Shown: positions 11,507-24,545 of the stretch, piece by piece
How positions within the stretch are numbered: the stretch's first letter is position 1
Layout of the letters: the number at the start of each line of letters is the position of its first letter
Assembly: GCA_037833965.1 (NCBI GenBank)
Contig: AP031353.1
Location: 3,784,501-3,848,500, forward strand
Direction of reading: 5' to 3'
From: Marchantia polymorpha subsp. ruderalis
Lineage: Eukaryota; Streptophyta; Marchantiopsida; Marchantiales; Marchantiaceae
Length of the DNA stretch: 64,000 nt
Position numbers and translations under genes: made by a program
The notes under the pieces: model-generated
Told to the model about the DNA's origin: nothing
What the model saw: the letters and a program-made list of their open reading frames with translations, nothing else
Databases searched by the model: none

Positions 11507-13624
11507 TTATCTCATTGAAATATCGGCCAAGAATTCTTCAAAGTATCGATGAGAACTCCCACCCTCAGCCACAGCTTCGTGTCCTGCGTTCTTCGACTTT
11601 AACATCCTCTGTCTAATTTGAGAACCTCGTTCACCTGTCATGATAGTAACTGCTGCAGCTGCAACCTCCTCCCCAGTGAGCTCATCCGAACGGTTCACCT
11701 CCACAGCCATTTCCAAGACATCCACAATGAACCTGCAGAGGACGTTGAACCTTAAGCTCACTAACCAGATAAAGATGTCCAGACGATAAGTTTCAACAGC
11801 CTCGGCTAGCAGAGAACAGAGTACAAGTTGCTCTCACCTTGAATTCATGGCTTGTTCCGCATACAAGGGGCATGCCATGATGGGAACGGCTGAAAGAACG
11901 CTCTCCAATATTGAGTTCCAGCCACAATGGGACAGGAACCCACCCGTGGAAGGATGATCCAGAATTTCCCGCTGCGGCACCCAATCTGTTACGAGTAGGC
12001 CTCGATCCTTCGTTCGGGATTCGAAATCGGGAGAGAAGACATCGGCTTTCAGAATATTGGGAGGAAGTCGCTGAGCCCAGAGAAAAGGAATATCGACTAA
12101 CAGGAGACCGCGCTCCAGCTCCCGAATATAATACGTAGGTATGTCCCTATAGCTGCCGAAACAAATATAGAGCACAGAGGACTCTGACCGTGAGTCAAGC
12201 CACTGAATGGCTGGGTCCATCTCGGATGAATTCTGCTTTCTTCTTCTGTTCTGAGAGAAGCTTGGAAGGAGTAGCAAAGGACCAATCGGCAGGACTTTGG
12301 GAACCTGTAATGAACAGCGATTTGGCAAGTCACAGACGTACAGTATGTGTAAGTCGATTGACCACGTCTTCAGTCTACGTGCAGAACATAGCACATCATC
12401 TACGCGCACGTAAAGCAAATACTGCTTCTCTGGAACGATTGTTCATAGCACATTGAAGGAGCGTGGACCTGGCCGTGAGGTCCATACCTTGCCATCCAGT
12501 GCCATGACCTGGAGCTGACTACGGAGTGTGTCCAGCTGCTGTTTCTCCAGACTTTCAAAAGTGTTGATGAGTAGTCCTGCAGCAGTCCTTGTTCCGATCG
12601 CATGGAAGCAGTACGAGTCAGGATCGTCACTCAAACCGTCGGGCAATTCACCCGCTCTGAAAATTTCCAATCCTCTCAGCTCGACACTTCGGTTCTTCTT
12701 CACTGGATCGTTGGGATGCCATCCGCCCTCGACGGCAGCTTGCCCTTGCAGCATCAGGAGGGCAAAAGAGGTGTTTGTTGAAATCATCATGTACCATGGC
12801 ACGTCCCACTTATCCGCCAGTTCCTGTTAAAGGCCAAGTTTAGCAGTTCATTCAGATATAATCATGATTTATTGAAACTCGGTCCCCTATCAGCAATTCT
12901 CAAATTCTGTGCCAAGGATCATATTAGTTCGGCCTGGCAAAGCGGGTGACTCTGACCTACGTTGGCATAACGAATTGGACAGGATCTTATACGATACGAA
13001 AATGCGAGTCTATACCGTACTGCTCGCAGCTCGGTGGTAGGGTGACAAGAATTTCGGACTGACCAAGAGCAACTCGCGAGCAGCAAAATATGCAGGAATT
13101 TTACGGAGAAGATTGACCACATGGATCGGTTCGCAGATTCATCTCGCAGTCTATCCTCGTAAGGAATCAAGCTCATGACGCTGAATTGAATGATCTTCAG
13201 AGAGAATTCATCCATGGATTGTACAGACACTATTGCGGATACCTGACACCAGTTACTTGCAAGATGACGTTACCTTCGTAAAACCCAAGAACATGTCAGC
13301 GATTAAGCACGTGTACTTGCTACTATCGAGCTGATCCAGATGAGCCTGAAACTGCTTTTGGAGGTCATGTTCCGGCAACTGCTCCGAATCTCGTAAAAGA
13401 GGACTGTCTTCTCTGAAAATTGCCAGGAACTCGGTGGTAACGCTTCCAAATTGTCCATCCGCCTCGTACTCTCTCAACTCGTCCACACGCTTCTGAGTAG
13501 TGCAGATTGTGAAACTGATATTGTGCTCAACTAACTTACGCATGATGGGAAGAAATGGTGTGAAATGACCCGGCCACAGGGCAGGAACGAGCAGAGCATG
13601 CGGAGTTCGTGTACGGAGATCCAT
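11507..13624 (-). CDS. Family 1 UDP-glycosyltransferase (UGT), 4 exons
   Basis: Transfers a sugar, most often glucose from UDP-glucose, to small acceptors such as phenolics or hormones, normally in the cytosol. Exons on the minus strand: 13274-13624, 12488-12823, 11838-12304 and 11507-11732, with GT-AG introns of 450, 183 and 105 bp. They join in frame (phases 0, 0, 2) to 459 residues, the normal UGT length. The start shows the N-terminal strand with PGHF; His20 is the expected catalytic base and Asp110 (in ADMF) its likely partner. A full 44-residue PSPG sugar-donor box lies at about 337-380, beginning WVPQ, with SHCGWNS and ending AEQ; the final Gln and the Trp of CGWNS fit UDP-glucose use. 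No upstream in-frame ATG precedes this start before a stop. The acceptor substrate cannot be told. A decayed copy lies 4 kb away at 17.6-18.8 kb on the other strand. Confidence 0.9.
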
Positions 13625-16578
13625 GTCTGCAGCGAGTAAGTAATCTGTGGCTCACCGATCAGACCACCGAGAGAAGCCAAGCTCATGAACCACTCACTGA
13701 TCAGAATTGTGCACCAGAAGCTCTTCGGTGAACGAGGTTTTGTTGCTCGACATTCTGACGACGACTGGGGAAGCAGGTCCTTTAATTGCATGAGCTACTC
13801 TCCTATCTACGATCAGAGGACTTGCAGGGCCTTCGAAGAGAGAGTCCGCAGAGTCAAATTTGGTCAGGACTCTCTGCATTCTACTGCTTGGATGTAGACC
13901 CATAGCTCCAGAAAGCGATGGACGAATTCTAATTGCGAGTAAAGAAAATTTCTCGGCCCAGCGAGCGACATCTGCTGTCGCAGACCGTGACCAGTGATGA
14001 TGTGGAAGAAGGGTCGGGCACCAACACCAGCCATCGCCATCAGGCAATGGAGCACCGAGAGCATGGACGGTGACATTCTGATGCGCTCGCACGGTCTACG
14101 GCCAAAGCTTCGCAACGGGCCTCTCTCTCCCTCTCTCTCTCCACCTACATCGAGTCTAGAAGCCCGGGCCCAGTCCGGAAACCGTCCAAAGTACTCCTTC
14201 CTCGCCTCTGTTGTATTGCTGTCGGAGCGAGTGTTTTAGATCGATGCCCTGTTTTGATTCGTAAAATGTTTTAAATCCTAAATCTGCAGCGCTTGCCCTG
14301 CCCTTTTCGCATGCTTCTAGACAAAATGATAGTGGAAGAAGTTTTTGATGGTTAACAAGAGATACATATTTATAAAATAATATTGGAAGGAAAAAAAAAC
14401 TGCATTTACATTTTCAGTTTCATATTTTGCTTCAACTGTCTTGCAACCTCTTTCCTCACTCACACGTGAATTGTTCTCAATCTCGAAAAAGTTCTAGTTC
14501 GTTGACGAATATCACGAGAAAAACGAGATTCTTTATTGTGCTCACTCGCACGGAGTTGAAAGTTAAAATCTAGATAAACTTATATTGATTATAAACTTAT
14601 CAATCTCGAAAAAGTGCTACTAGATTGACGAATATCATATATCAATCTTTGAGGTTGACAACCTCTCAGGCCTGTTATACTATTTTAGACTTCACACAAA
14701 GCTTCAAAAAATATACATAGCCTCAATCTTCCAAGGAGTGAGAGAATACTAAAATTGTTCTTTTCTAGTTTAGAAAGCTTCGTTTAATGTGCACAATCTT
14801 CTGAGCTTGTGACACGTTAATACCTCATAATGTGTAGTTTTCACTTTGTTTCATGAAGCTTGCAAGCCATTCATGTCGTTTAGTCATCGTAGATATAATC
14901 TTGCTACGTCGTAGGGGTTTCTAGTGGATAACAAGTTGGCATGCTCTACATTGTTTTCGATAGGCCCAATTGGACCGAAATAACTGACAAAGACACGAAT
15001 GCAAGATTGCCCAAAGGACCCATGACTGTCTGAAATTTTTAGCTTTTTTAAGAGATTAAAATGAAAACTTTTATTGGTAGCCATGAGAAATCTTACGAAA
15101 AGTATATTTGCATGAAAATTAATGACAAGACGTTATTTTTCCATGAAATCTTTACTTTCATAATCTTCTTTATCATTTAAATTTCCTTTTGTATAGTTAT
15201 TGTTAAACAATATCAAACCGTTTTTTCACATCATATGATAAGTTCAAGAAGTACTCAATTGATCCCAAGTTTATTTCATTATATTAATTTTTTCAAGATA
15301 TTTTTTCAATCTTAATAAACAAAAATTCTTCTATATTTGCTATCATTGGTTTTCCAAAATGTCTAAAGTTGACTAAATAAAAGTTACTCTTCCAAACGTA
15401 GTATATAGATATAAAATTTCCAAGAGGAGATAAAGCCACACATTGCAAGTTTTCCAAATTTTTTTGTAAAAAATACCTTTTTAAGTTATAATTGTTTATC
15501 CTGAACTAGTAAATTCCGACTAAAAGAACAATTCAAAATAAAATATGTGCTTTCAAATAATTTAATCTTATAGACAATTGAAGTTAGAGTAGCTCATGTA
15601 CATAACAAAAGAACATATTCCTATCATATTTTTAAGATGCAAGATTTTAACTCTTACACAAAATCTTAGGTCGTATTTATTAGTAATTCTTCAATTCTTT
15701 TATCAAATAGCAGGTGAAATATTCAGCCGGATAGCTGTTCAAAAAATTATATCTTTATAAAAGTATGAGATATATTAAAAAAATCTCTTTTTAATCACTA
15801 CTCTTGGGTTACAAAATTATAGCGTTTTTCTTCGATTTGGAAACTTTACATTTTAAAATTTTGCCTACAAATGTGTTACTCTTAAAACTTATTCGAAATA
15901 CATAACAAGTTATAAACAGAATGAAATTGCTTATGATTGTTTTCCATAAAATTCCTTAAATTGCAAGACTTTTAAATCTTTTAATATGTCATATTGAAGA
16001 CAAAGTTTCTTTGAAAATGATGTTTGACTTAGAATTATCATAAATCGTAGAGGTTTTAGCAAACACTAACCGCTTATTATAATCTAACTGAAGTACCATA
16101 CTCAAAATCATTTTTTGAAAAAACTTTCAGGAATTGCAAATTCGTTTTCAGAATCTACACTATATTTCGAAAAACATATTGGAAAAAATTGCTTTAAAAC
16201 ATCTTCCGATAATTTTTTCAATATATAGCTTATTCTTATATTTAACTTGAAATATTTTTTTAACTGTTTGTATTATAAAAAAAATTTAGATGCTACAAAT
16301 TTATCATTGATCTCTTTCTAAATTTGGATTCAAATCTGAGGTTATCATGAAGTTAAGTTCATGATTCCATTAGGGGACTATTTATTATTATTAACGATTA
16401 TTAAATGACGAGACAATTAAATTTCTTTAAAAATTATATAGATGTGTATACTTATTTTCTTTCTAAACATGTAGTGAAAATTGAAAGGAGATAAATCAAC
16501 TCATTCTTTAAAATCGAAAAAAGTAGGGAAAAAATGATCATTTCTCAATTGTACGTTTTCTAATAGAGAAGACAGGTG
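13625..16578. other. UGT upstream region and AT-rich spacer
   Basis: The first ~500 bp lie upstream of the UGT start and contain a minus-strand open frame of 132 codons (13694-14092) with no recognised domain, plus a CT-rich run at 14120-14142 (GA-rich in the UGT sense). From about 14,250 to 16,560 the DNA is strongly AT-rich with many homopolymer runs; I see no gene in it. Confidence 0.5.
14120..14142 (-). promoter_or_regulatory. GA-rich tract upstream of UGT
   Basis: On the UGT sense strand this is a GAGAGA-type run about 500 bp before the start codon. Such tracts are common in plant promoters and 5' untranslated regions, so a regulatory role is possible but unproven. Confidence 0.3.
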
Positions 16579-17607
16579 TCATGCCCGGAAAAGGCCTAAG
16601 CAAGTACACTCCACAATGAAGGTGTAAGAAAAGTGGAGGCGCAAAACAACAACGAACAAACGTCCGAGAATCATGGATCTAACGGCCAGTGAAAACATGG
16701 CCCAGTGTCTAGAGCTCGTGGGGCTATCGAGGGTGATAGACAGTTTGTGGCTGTCTGGAGCAACGGAAGGTAAGCCCCATACCAGGTTCATGATCATGAG
16801 AAAGATGGAGACAATGGATGTCCTTAACATGTGGGTGTAGAACCGCGGGAAGAAGTTAAATGGCGAGAACAAGGTTGGGCTGTTGATTGGCATCCCATTC
16901 AGCAGTCAGCAGACTCTGAAGTTGGCTCACAGCTAGTCGTGCAAGGCAGGCTTGAGGTGGAGTCAACAGATTCGTGTTGTCTTGTGTTTCCGAGGATTAA
17001 TCCAAATCGACAGTCATCATCTGTCCGTTTGCTTGAAGCCAACGTTGAAGTCGACGGGGAGCGTGTTTCTGAAACAATCTTAGAAAGAGCTCGTGCTGTG
17101 CATGTATGTGTCTTCCTTCCACATTGTGGGCCTCCCGTTCTGATGATTGGCTCAAGGTGTATCTGAGATTCACGTTGGATTCAGCTATTCTGAGCACGCC
17201 ATATCGATCGGAGTGCTTCTATTCATAATACCCAGCTTTTGGCGTGTTACAGGCGTCGAACATGTTTAAGACTGTAGCGTCGTCTTTACGAAGACTGTGG
17301 CTATGGGCCAAGTGAGATTGTTGGTTGTTTTCCAGAATCTGCGGGCGTATGTGCATTGAGAAAGAATGGTGAGTTGACTCTATACCCTGGAGGTGCAACA
17401 AGGACACAAACCCACTCCCCCCCCAACCTTTGCAATTGTGAGTGTTGTGTACAGACATCGGTGAAGGATACTGTATGCAATAATTTTGTCACGGTTGGTG
17501 CATAAGGACTCCCAGAGCTCGCAGAACCGAAAATCTCGATTGTCACTAAATATTATTATGAGAACACCGCGTAAGATTTCTCATCAGAATTCTTTATAAT
17601 TTCTCAG
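16579..17607. other. Intergenic DNA with unassigned open frames
   Basis: Overlapping open frames occur on opposite strands (16579-16893 minus and 16831-17166 plus), without recognisable domains. An earlier-diverged 5' part of the UGT pseudogene could have lain here, but I could not find exon 1 motifs. Confidence 0.4.
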
Positions 17608-18829
17608 GAATCTGTCGGACCGCTGGCTCTCACCATACTTCAGGTGCCTCGTATGGGACCAATGCTATCACTTCTCTCGAGTCAATCACAGAAAGATTAA
17701 CTTTGAGTTCTCTGACGGCGTCGTCTTCTACCTCAGTTATAATATTACTTGAGCCTGAGAAGTCAAATTTGTCAGTGGCAAATTCTAGTCGCCCGTCAAG
17801 ATCGAATCTCGGATGGGAGCTCACTATGCAAATGGTCTCAGAGCAATAGTCTGTTGTCTACCATATTCTCTACGTATGCAAATAGTGCCGGAAACTCTTG
17901 CTCCTGTTTCCCTACTACTGTCCAACAATAGCGCCGAGGCGAGTTTACATCGAAGGCTGATAATATTCAGCCCTCGATGTATGAGGAGTGCTGCAATTTG
18001 GTGTCCTGTTGGGACCTGCTGGGTCTTGGCGTGGTGGCTTGGCAAACTTGAGTCAACTGGATCAACCAGCGGCTAATCCTCCGCTCGCTGTGGCTTTGGC
18101 GCATATATTTCTCTGTTTCGTAGTCTGCAATTTGAACCCTTCTTCCGGCGAAGATTTTTGGGAGCTATGGAGGTGGTACCTCGCATGACTGAGTCCGAAA
18201 TCACGATCCTAGATGAGAAGACTTTGGTGGTGAAATTGGTGGCGTCGTCACCAATCATGGACGATAACCGGATTGGAAATATTGGCCTAAGTTGCGCTGC
18301 AAATATCAACCACTTCACAAGTTTCAAGTAGAGCATGAGATCTGCTGGAATGCTCACAGAATCATTTGAGGCATTTCACAAAGTCTCGCTCGCTGGAAGA
18401 TCTTCGACGATTTACGTAAAACAAGGAATGAATGCGGAGTGAGTATTCTCGTAGATCATTTCCATTCTTTCTCTAATTTAACAGATTTCTTAGAAGCAGG
18501 CCCAGATCGTAACTCACGTGCGAGATGTTGGCCGTAGGTTCCTGGCGGACATGGCAGAAGTAGCGTTGGTGGTAATTTCGTTAACTTCGATTCAAGCTGC
18601 CACGAATATGATTATGGACGAGAAGAAAGGCCGCAAGATTAGAGAAAACACGCAGACGACGGAATGTGTAGCAGAACGTGGTTCCTCGTACGAAAGCTTA
18701 CCAGAACTTTTATATGAGATACGACTTGCAACTGAAGTTGTTTCAGTCAGAGAAAAATCCTTCTGCACTTCTGACGGTACATCTATTGAGTGCAGCCTAA
18801 AGTTCGAACCGTCCACGACTTTTCAGTGA
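17608..18829 (+). pseudogene. UGT pseudogene, 3' half
   Basis: A decayed copy of the UGT at 11.5-13.6 kb, in opposite orientation. The best part is the last exon: after an acceptor (gccgtag) at 18,537 the frame reads FLADMAEVAL, then an AA..IM block, KIREN and AERGSS, matching the intact gene's last exon (FIVDVLEMAVEV, IRQRM, AEGGSS) at the same splice position. Just upstream a 99-bp intron (18439-18537) parallels the intact gene's 105-bp intron, and the exon before it ends KQGMNA where the intact gene has EQAMNS. Farther upstream WINQR followed by IYFS (about 18,054-18,111) recalls WLDSR and YICFGS. A tctcag acceptor before 17,608 may mark the old exon 2. Stops and frameshifts break the PSPG region. 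The open frame runs on to 18,829 beyond the family's normal end. The 5' limit is uncertain. Confidence 0.6.
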
Positions 18830-21800
18830 ATATAAATACTGAGTGCCCTCGCTGACGCCGTGGAATCCGTCTTCTTGCTCGGATCGTCACAAGGTCTGAC
18901 TAAGATGGTCAGAAGGAGGACACTCAAGCCTAGCCTTTCCTTCTCAAGGATGAATCTGGAGGCTGTCATTTCCAAGCGTTAACTGAGGATTATCTCCTTT
19001 GAGACGTGACGCTTGAAAATGGTTCACTCATTGGACAATGGTACCATCGAAGGATGTAAGGTCAGTCAGAGTAGATTCTTCATCTGCAGTGGGATGGATT
19101 TGCAAACTAGTAATTGTTATGCTCCAGTCTCATCAGGCCACTCCCGAATTGACAAAGTATTGTAGACGAGATTTCTCATGCACCAGGAACAACATACAAC
19201 GTAATTTGATTGGATCGCGGACAAGTATCACGTACTGACAACGAATTGATGGCCATATTAGATGGGCATCATAACACCCTCCCAATCTGAGTCATAAGAT
19301 GTCCATTGCTGAATATAGTCCACTTCCAGACCCCCTCCCGGGAGTGGTTACAGAAGCTGTTGGAACGAGTGCTGCGTGGAAGGCAGAATTCCATGATGCA
19401 TGTTGAACGCATAATTACGAAGGCATGGTGCTCGAAAATGTTCACGCAATGATCACACAACTGCACCAAGTTCTCTAGCGTGTGTTGGAAAGCTCCAGGG
19501 TGAGTATATGTGAGAAATCAGAGCTAGAAAGTAAGTCTGCCTTATGAAGTACTATACAGACTGAGCCAAGTCTCCTGACAATGAGCTGCTAGATTTAAGC
19601 CCGTTGATCCAACAGTGTGATCAAATACAACTACTATCACTATGACAGCGTTCGCATGCTACTAAGCACCAAACTGTTTAAAGCATGTACTGAATATGAG
19701 GTAGCACTTACTATCTTCAAAAAGGAACTCAACATGTTTTAGCATGTATCGAAATCATGTCACTCAAAGATTGGTGACTGGCAAGAAGGAATAACTTAGA
19801 AGTTGATTGAAACTGTAGGTCTCAAATGACAACAGTGTGAGCATAGTTTGTTTGAGATAGGACTGGGGTTGCGTGTAAGAGAACAAATGGAGTCAAGAAA
19901 GAAGAGTTTGCAGACGTCTCATCTCCTTGACTTGCAGATATTTAAGGTATTGAAAAATTGTGCATCCAAAAGCTTTCAAACGAAATGCATATAGAAGTAT
20001 AGTTTCCTGGTTTGATTGCTTTGAAGAATAGACCACAAAGGCAGGTACACACAAGTTTGAGTCTCATATATATCCAGTTTGTGTTCGGTTCCGCTGGACA
20101 TATGGGACGAAGCCCAGTTTTTCCCATGAAGGATTACGCCATATAAACTGGATATATATGAAGACTGGCTTGATACAGAAGTTCAATCTGCTGCGCTCCT
20201 TGAGAGTTGCAAGGAGATGTCAGTCATACCGATATCATCATACAGACGCAGCAATTTCCAAGTGGGCTACTACCCAAGCTGAGTGAATGTACCCTCAAGG
20301 ATTGAATACACGAACGTAGGACAGGCTTCAGTCTGGCAAGACGAATAAGAGAGAAACATGAATGCGTACTTCTCGTACTTTCATTCAACTTAAGTACTTA
20401 GATTCAACCTCTGCAGGTCCAAAGGCACTAGAATATGCAACCTTGCTTCAAAAGACAGAAATTATAGTAGGGAGAGATGAGACCAATTCTTAGTTTTACT
20501 TTTGTAGACGGCAAGGCTGTGGATTCTAGAGAGGAGGCAAGCAAGTAAGAACTTGAGATGAATTTCGTGTGTGACAAAGTTGCGAAACGTTTCTTGACCA
20601 TTCTTCAACTCAAAGACAGGTATAGCTCTGATATTTTTTAGGATCATCTCTCTTGACTTTTAACAAAAAGTACTGTTTCTCTAAGGAAATGCTCAATTTC
20701 CATCAAAGTCACGTGTACAATCCACTAAAGAGTCTGTCACTTGCTTGCCATTTGTGAACATCAATAGAAACACTGAACCTATTTCAAACTTTCTACCTAC
20801 GACTATAACTTTGCTTACCTGCTGTCTTAAATCTGACAGTGGAATTCTCTTCGTGGAAGATGAATTAAATGGATAGATGCCAATTAAATTTTTCAAGCAC
20901 AAATCTACCCTCACAATTTCATTCAACAGACATATGCTTTTTGTATCTTCTCAAATATGTCACAACTGAGGCCAGCTGTGACTCATTTCCTCCTTGCCTC
21001 TCCCGTTACAGGGCCAAACTTTGTATGGATATTCAGTTCTCTCAAATCGGTAATTTCGAATGGCGATTACCTCAAACCGGCAGAGAACTCATGGGCTCTC
21101 GCATCTCGACCTGTTTCTATTATAGAAGATACGTCAGAAGTTTCCTTCAAACCCTCAGAGTAGAAATTTTGGATTCTCTACTTGAAAATCGTAAGTAATT
21201 GAGCAAAGCGTATTGTTTTCTCACTACCACTGTGCGAGAAGATAAGAGCTCCAAAAACACGTATTATCATGGCTGCACACCCCTCAAAAATACTCACACT
21301 TCTCGGCGAAGCATGCTCGAGGCCCAAATAACCGAGACAACACTACTTTGAGCACTTATCATCCCTGATTCATCTCCATGAATGGATGAAGTCGTGGTAG
21401 GCATGTCAACCAGCTGGAGATGAGCAACAAGTTAGACTTTACGAGTATGAGAAGATATATGGGAAAATGTTTCTCCAAATAGAGTCCAGAGAAAAAGACA
21501 GTTCTGAATCAAAGGGCTTCAAACCTAGCTAAGATGCTTAACACTCAATCTCGATGTGCTTATATGGAAAGTGATTTTTTGCAGCACTCAATGTAATCTG
21601 AAGCCAGTCATGAACCTAGTGACCAGCTACCACTATCTTGCAACCGTACGAGTTCTAGCTAATTTGATTGACTTGCGATCACTGATACTGTTATTAATGA
21701 ACCTTGTAATGAAACGTCAACGTAAGTTGCACAGAGCTTAGAATGCACCTTATCGACTTATCTCAGCTGAAGACCTCAACAAACGAAAACTACACCTGGT

Positions 21801-23975
21801 CCTGCCGAGTCAAGGCAAAGTCAGACGCCCCCAGGACCTTGTAATGGATCAAAATTGGTTCCATATGGAACTCGAGAAGCATGACTAGATATTTTAATCA
21901 CTTCAGAGAAAGCTGACTCCATCCGATGGGGGATCTCTGATTTGCATGGGAGTGATGTTCAGTAATTTGCACACGCAGAAGCTTATTTGCCATAGTATGT
22001 GAATCTCTGTATCACATCAGTCACAGGTTGAAGGCAGACAATATTGAAAACAACAAATGAATTTGTTGTCGCTTGGATGTGCATTTTTCTTGTCTGAAGT
22101 GATTCTTGGACCTGATTTGGTCATGCTGCATAGGTGTGAATACCATTGCCAAGAATATTGTGCACATTGGAGGCCAAAGTTTCACGACTGCAGGCTTTTC
22201 ATATTCCAACAGGAACATGAAACTGCCGCGAATAAGTGAGCATCTACAGGCAAGTTAATCCTCAAAATTGTCTTCTTTTTACGCCATCAGAGCTTGGAGG
22301 ACCTCTCACTGATAATGATGACATAATTAACAAGTGCTGTCAAATCCACACGGACTTGAGCTTCTACCCAAGGATTAAACTAGCCAGCGTAGGAATGCGA
22401 TCTTCTTCCAAGTTTCAACTCCTTGTATTTTCAAGCTACACAGTTCCAATTTCTCACTGTGTCTGGACCAGGCAGCGGACTCCAATCTTAGAATAGTATC
22501 TGTTGCAGCCATGTCCACGTTTCGAAGAACTCCTGCAAACATACGATATACTAAGGTTGCAGACATGAGGGGCAGCTGCAATAAAGATCTGATTAAAAAT
22601 CGCTCAGAGTACTGAAACTGCACACGAGTGAAAATCGATCTCACGATCTATAGATGAAAAACTTAACTGTTCTATTCATATTTCTATTCACTTTCGTAAA
22701 TACTGCAGCTAAGATTAAATGAGGCGCATGTGGGCATCTTGGCATTCAGCAAGTACGAGATGCGTTATTCGAGACAAAAATCTAAACCTAAACAAAACAA
22801 AAATCTAAACCTAAAGACTAAAATCTAGAGAGATCTAGAGCAGCAACTTCGAATAGCCTCGAGAACAAGAGGATAGAAATATCCTCATAGTCTGGGACAT
22901 TTTGTGTAGGAAAATTTGGATAAAACATTCTCTATGATTCTCCTACACATTCACTATCTATTGTACAATACGTCCTTTGTATGGCGGTCTATACATGTAC
23001 AATTTTCAATCTGGATATATTGAAAATTGACGTTATATTAATTATAACTGTCTTCAATACGCTGACAGGATTTGTCCACAACCTCATCGTCAGCCAAAAG
23101 GCCTCTCCATATTCAGTAAAGAAAGCAGACGAGGGATGGACTAAGTTATGCATGACATAAAAAATTTGGAACGTAGTGAGAGGGTTTAAGCCACACCCCA
23201 TCGAAGCTCCAAGGTAAGTTCGAATAACCTGTACTGAAAGAAATTGTGAGGACAGTAGAGCACACTTTTGCTGATATAACTTGGATCCCTCGTATAATCT
23301 GCACACGTGAAATATTTCTAATAAGTCTACTTGTCTAAAAGAAGATCAGAGTAAACAAAGTATCGAAACAATCCGAAAGCGCACCTTTTGCCAAGCTCAT
23401 AGCAATATACATGACATGGTCTTAACCATATCACATAAGCAGTCACCCATTGTACCAAAGACTCCGATTTGCTCTGGAATTGAATGTTCGGCGTTACAAG
23501 GATTAATTTTGTTACAACAGACCCCTCTATGACTAATATCCTGGTTTGTTTAACATCCAGACACTTTTTCCATGACTGTTTTCACTATTTATCTTACAGC
23601 TCGACGTATAGCTTCAACTCAAATTTTAGAAGAATAAATATTGATTAAGTAATAAATGCTCTATATATCATTGAATCATTACAAGAATAATTTACATTGT
23701 AAACGGTCGTAGGTACGAAGTACAACGTTTCTAGGACTGAGTTCGTAAAATTTTTCGTATATAAAGAAGACAAAATCAAACTGCTATATTCTTATTGTAT
23801 ACAGTGAACGAGCATGGGTGCAACCAGGCGTATTATGAATATAGCTAGGTCGTTCGTGAGAACGGAGAAGGAACTTGCGGTAGAGAAATATAATAGTCGA
23901 TTTAAACACCGTAAAATCGTGGTTGGAGAAAGATTATGTACATCAAAGTCGGCATATGACATTATCTGACAAGTT
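18830..23975. other. Intergenic DNA, no gene recognised
   Basis: Many short open frames (under 110 codons) on both strands, none with a family I recognise. The stretch at 20,957-21,163 has a good acceptor-like tract (ccgttacag) before an open frame of 50 codons and could be an orphan exon, but nothing around it supports a gene. A hairpin lies at 20,065-20,160. Confidence 0.45.
20065..20160. repeat. Hairpin with 16-bp perfect arms
   Basis: The left arm 20065-20080 (catatatatccagttt) and right arm 20145-20160 are exact reverse complements with a 64-nt loop. The loop itself has a short atggga/tcccat pairing. It could be a small foldback relic; too little supports a microRNA precursor. Confidence 0.65.
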
Positions 23976-24375
23976 GCATCTTTCATGGATGGGGCCAAAT
24001 GACATGAAAGACTCCGACAATATGTCTTTAGTTCTACAATTTAGATTTGCTGCCTTATTTGCTACACGAGTAAATGGATGAATGCAGATGTTCGCAGGGG
24101 CGCGTAAGATCCAAGTTTAAGATCATAAAATTCTTGAAATCAACCTTGAAAACTAGATGTTTCGTAAGTAGATAAATCAATGAAACCGCTGAGATATTCA
24201 TTGTTTGATTCATATCATATAAGAATTTATCTTCTATTTTTTTTCCTAATAAATCTACAATCCTTACTATATAATAAGCATATATGATGTAACGCATTCC
24301 GTGTAGCTAATAAGGCCTTATCTAAATTGTAGAACTGAAGATATCACGTCATTTGGCCCCATCCATGAAAGATGC
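23976..24375. repeat. Foldback (MITE-like) repeat, ~400 bp
   Basis: Outer 28-bp arms at 23976-24003 and 24348-24375 are perfect reverse complements (left arm starts gcatctttcatgg). The pairing continues imperfectly inward to about 24,069 and 24,298, including ttctacaatttagat and gctacacg. The unpaired centre is about 230 bp of AT-rich DNA. No coding capacity, consistent with a small non-autonomous foldback element. Confidence 0.78.
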
Positions 24376-24545
24376 TGCGATGAGGCCAAATGACGTGAAA
24401 GACTTTGCCAATATGTATTCAGTTCTATAATTTAGATATAGCTTTCATTGCTACACGGTCCCCCTATAAAATAGATTAGTTTGACAAGGTCTTTAGTTTT
24501 ATAACTTAGATACCGCCTTATTTGCAACACGGTCTACCTTATATG
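24376..24545 (+). repeat. Two partial copies of the foldback arm
   Basis: Directly after the foldback repeat, 24,383-24,465 repeats its arm (gaggccaaatgacgtgaaagac, then ttctataatttagat and gctacacgg). A shorter, more diverged copy follows at about 24,488-24,535 (ggtctttagttttataacttagat, then gcaacacgg). Together with the two arms this makes four related copies. Confidence 0.6.

Noticed and set aside
11834-12456. Plus-strand open frames across the UGT
   Set aside because: Shadows of the minus-strand UGT exons, which carry the PSPG box.
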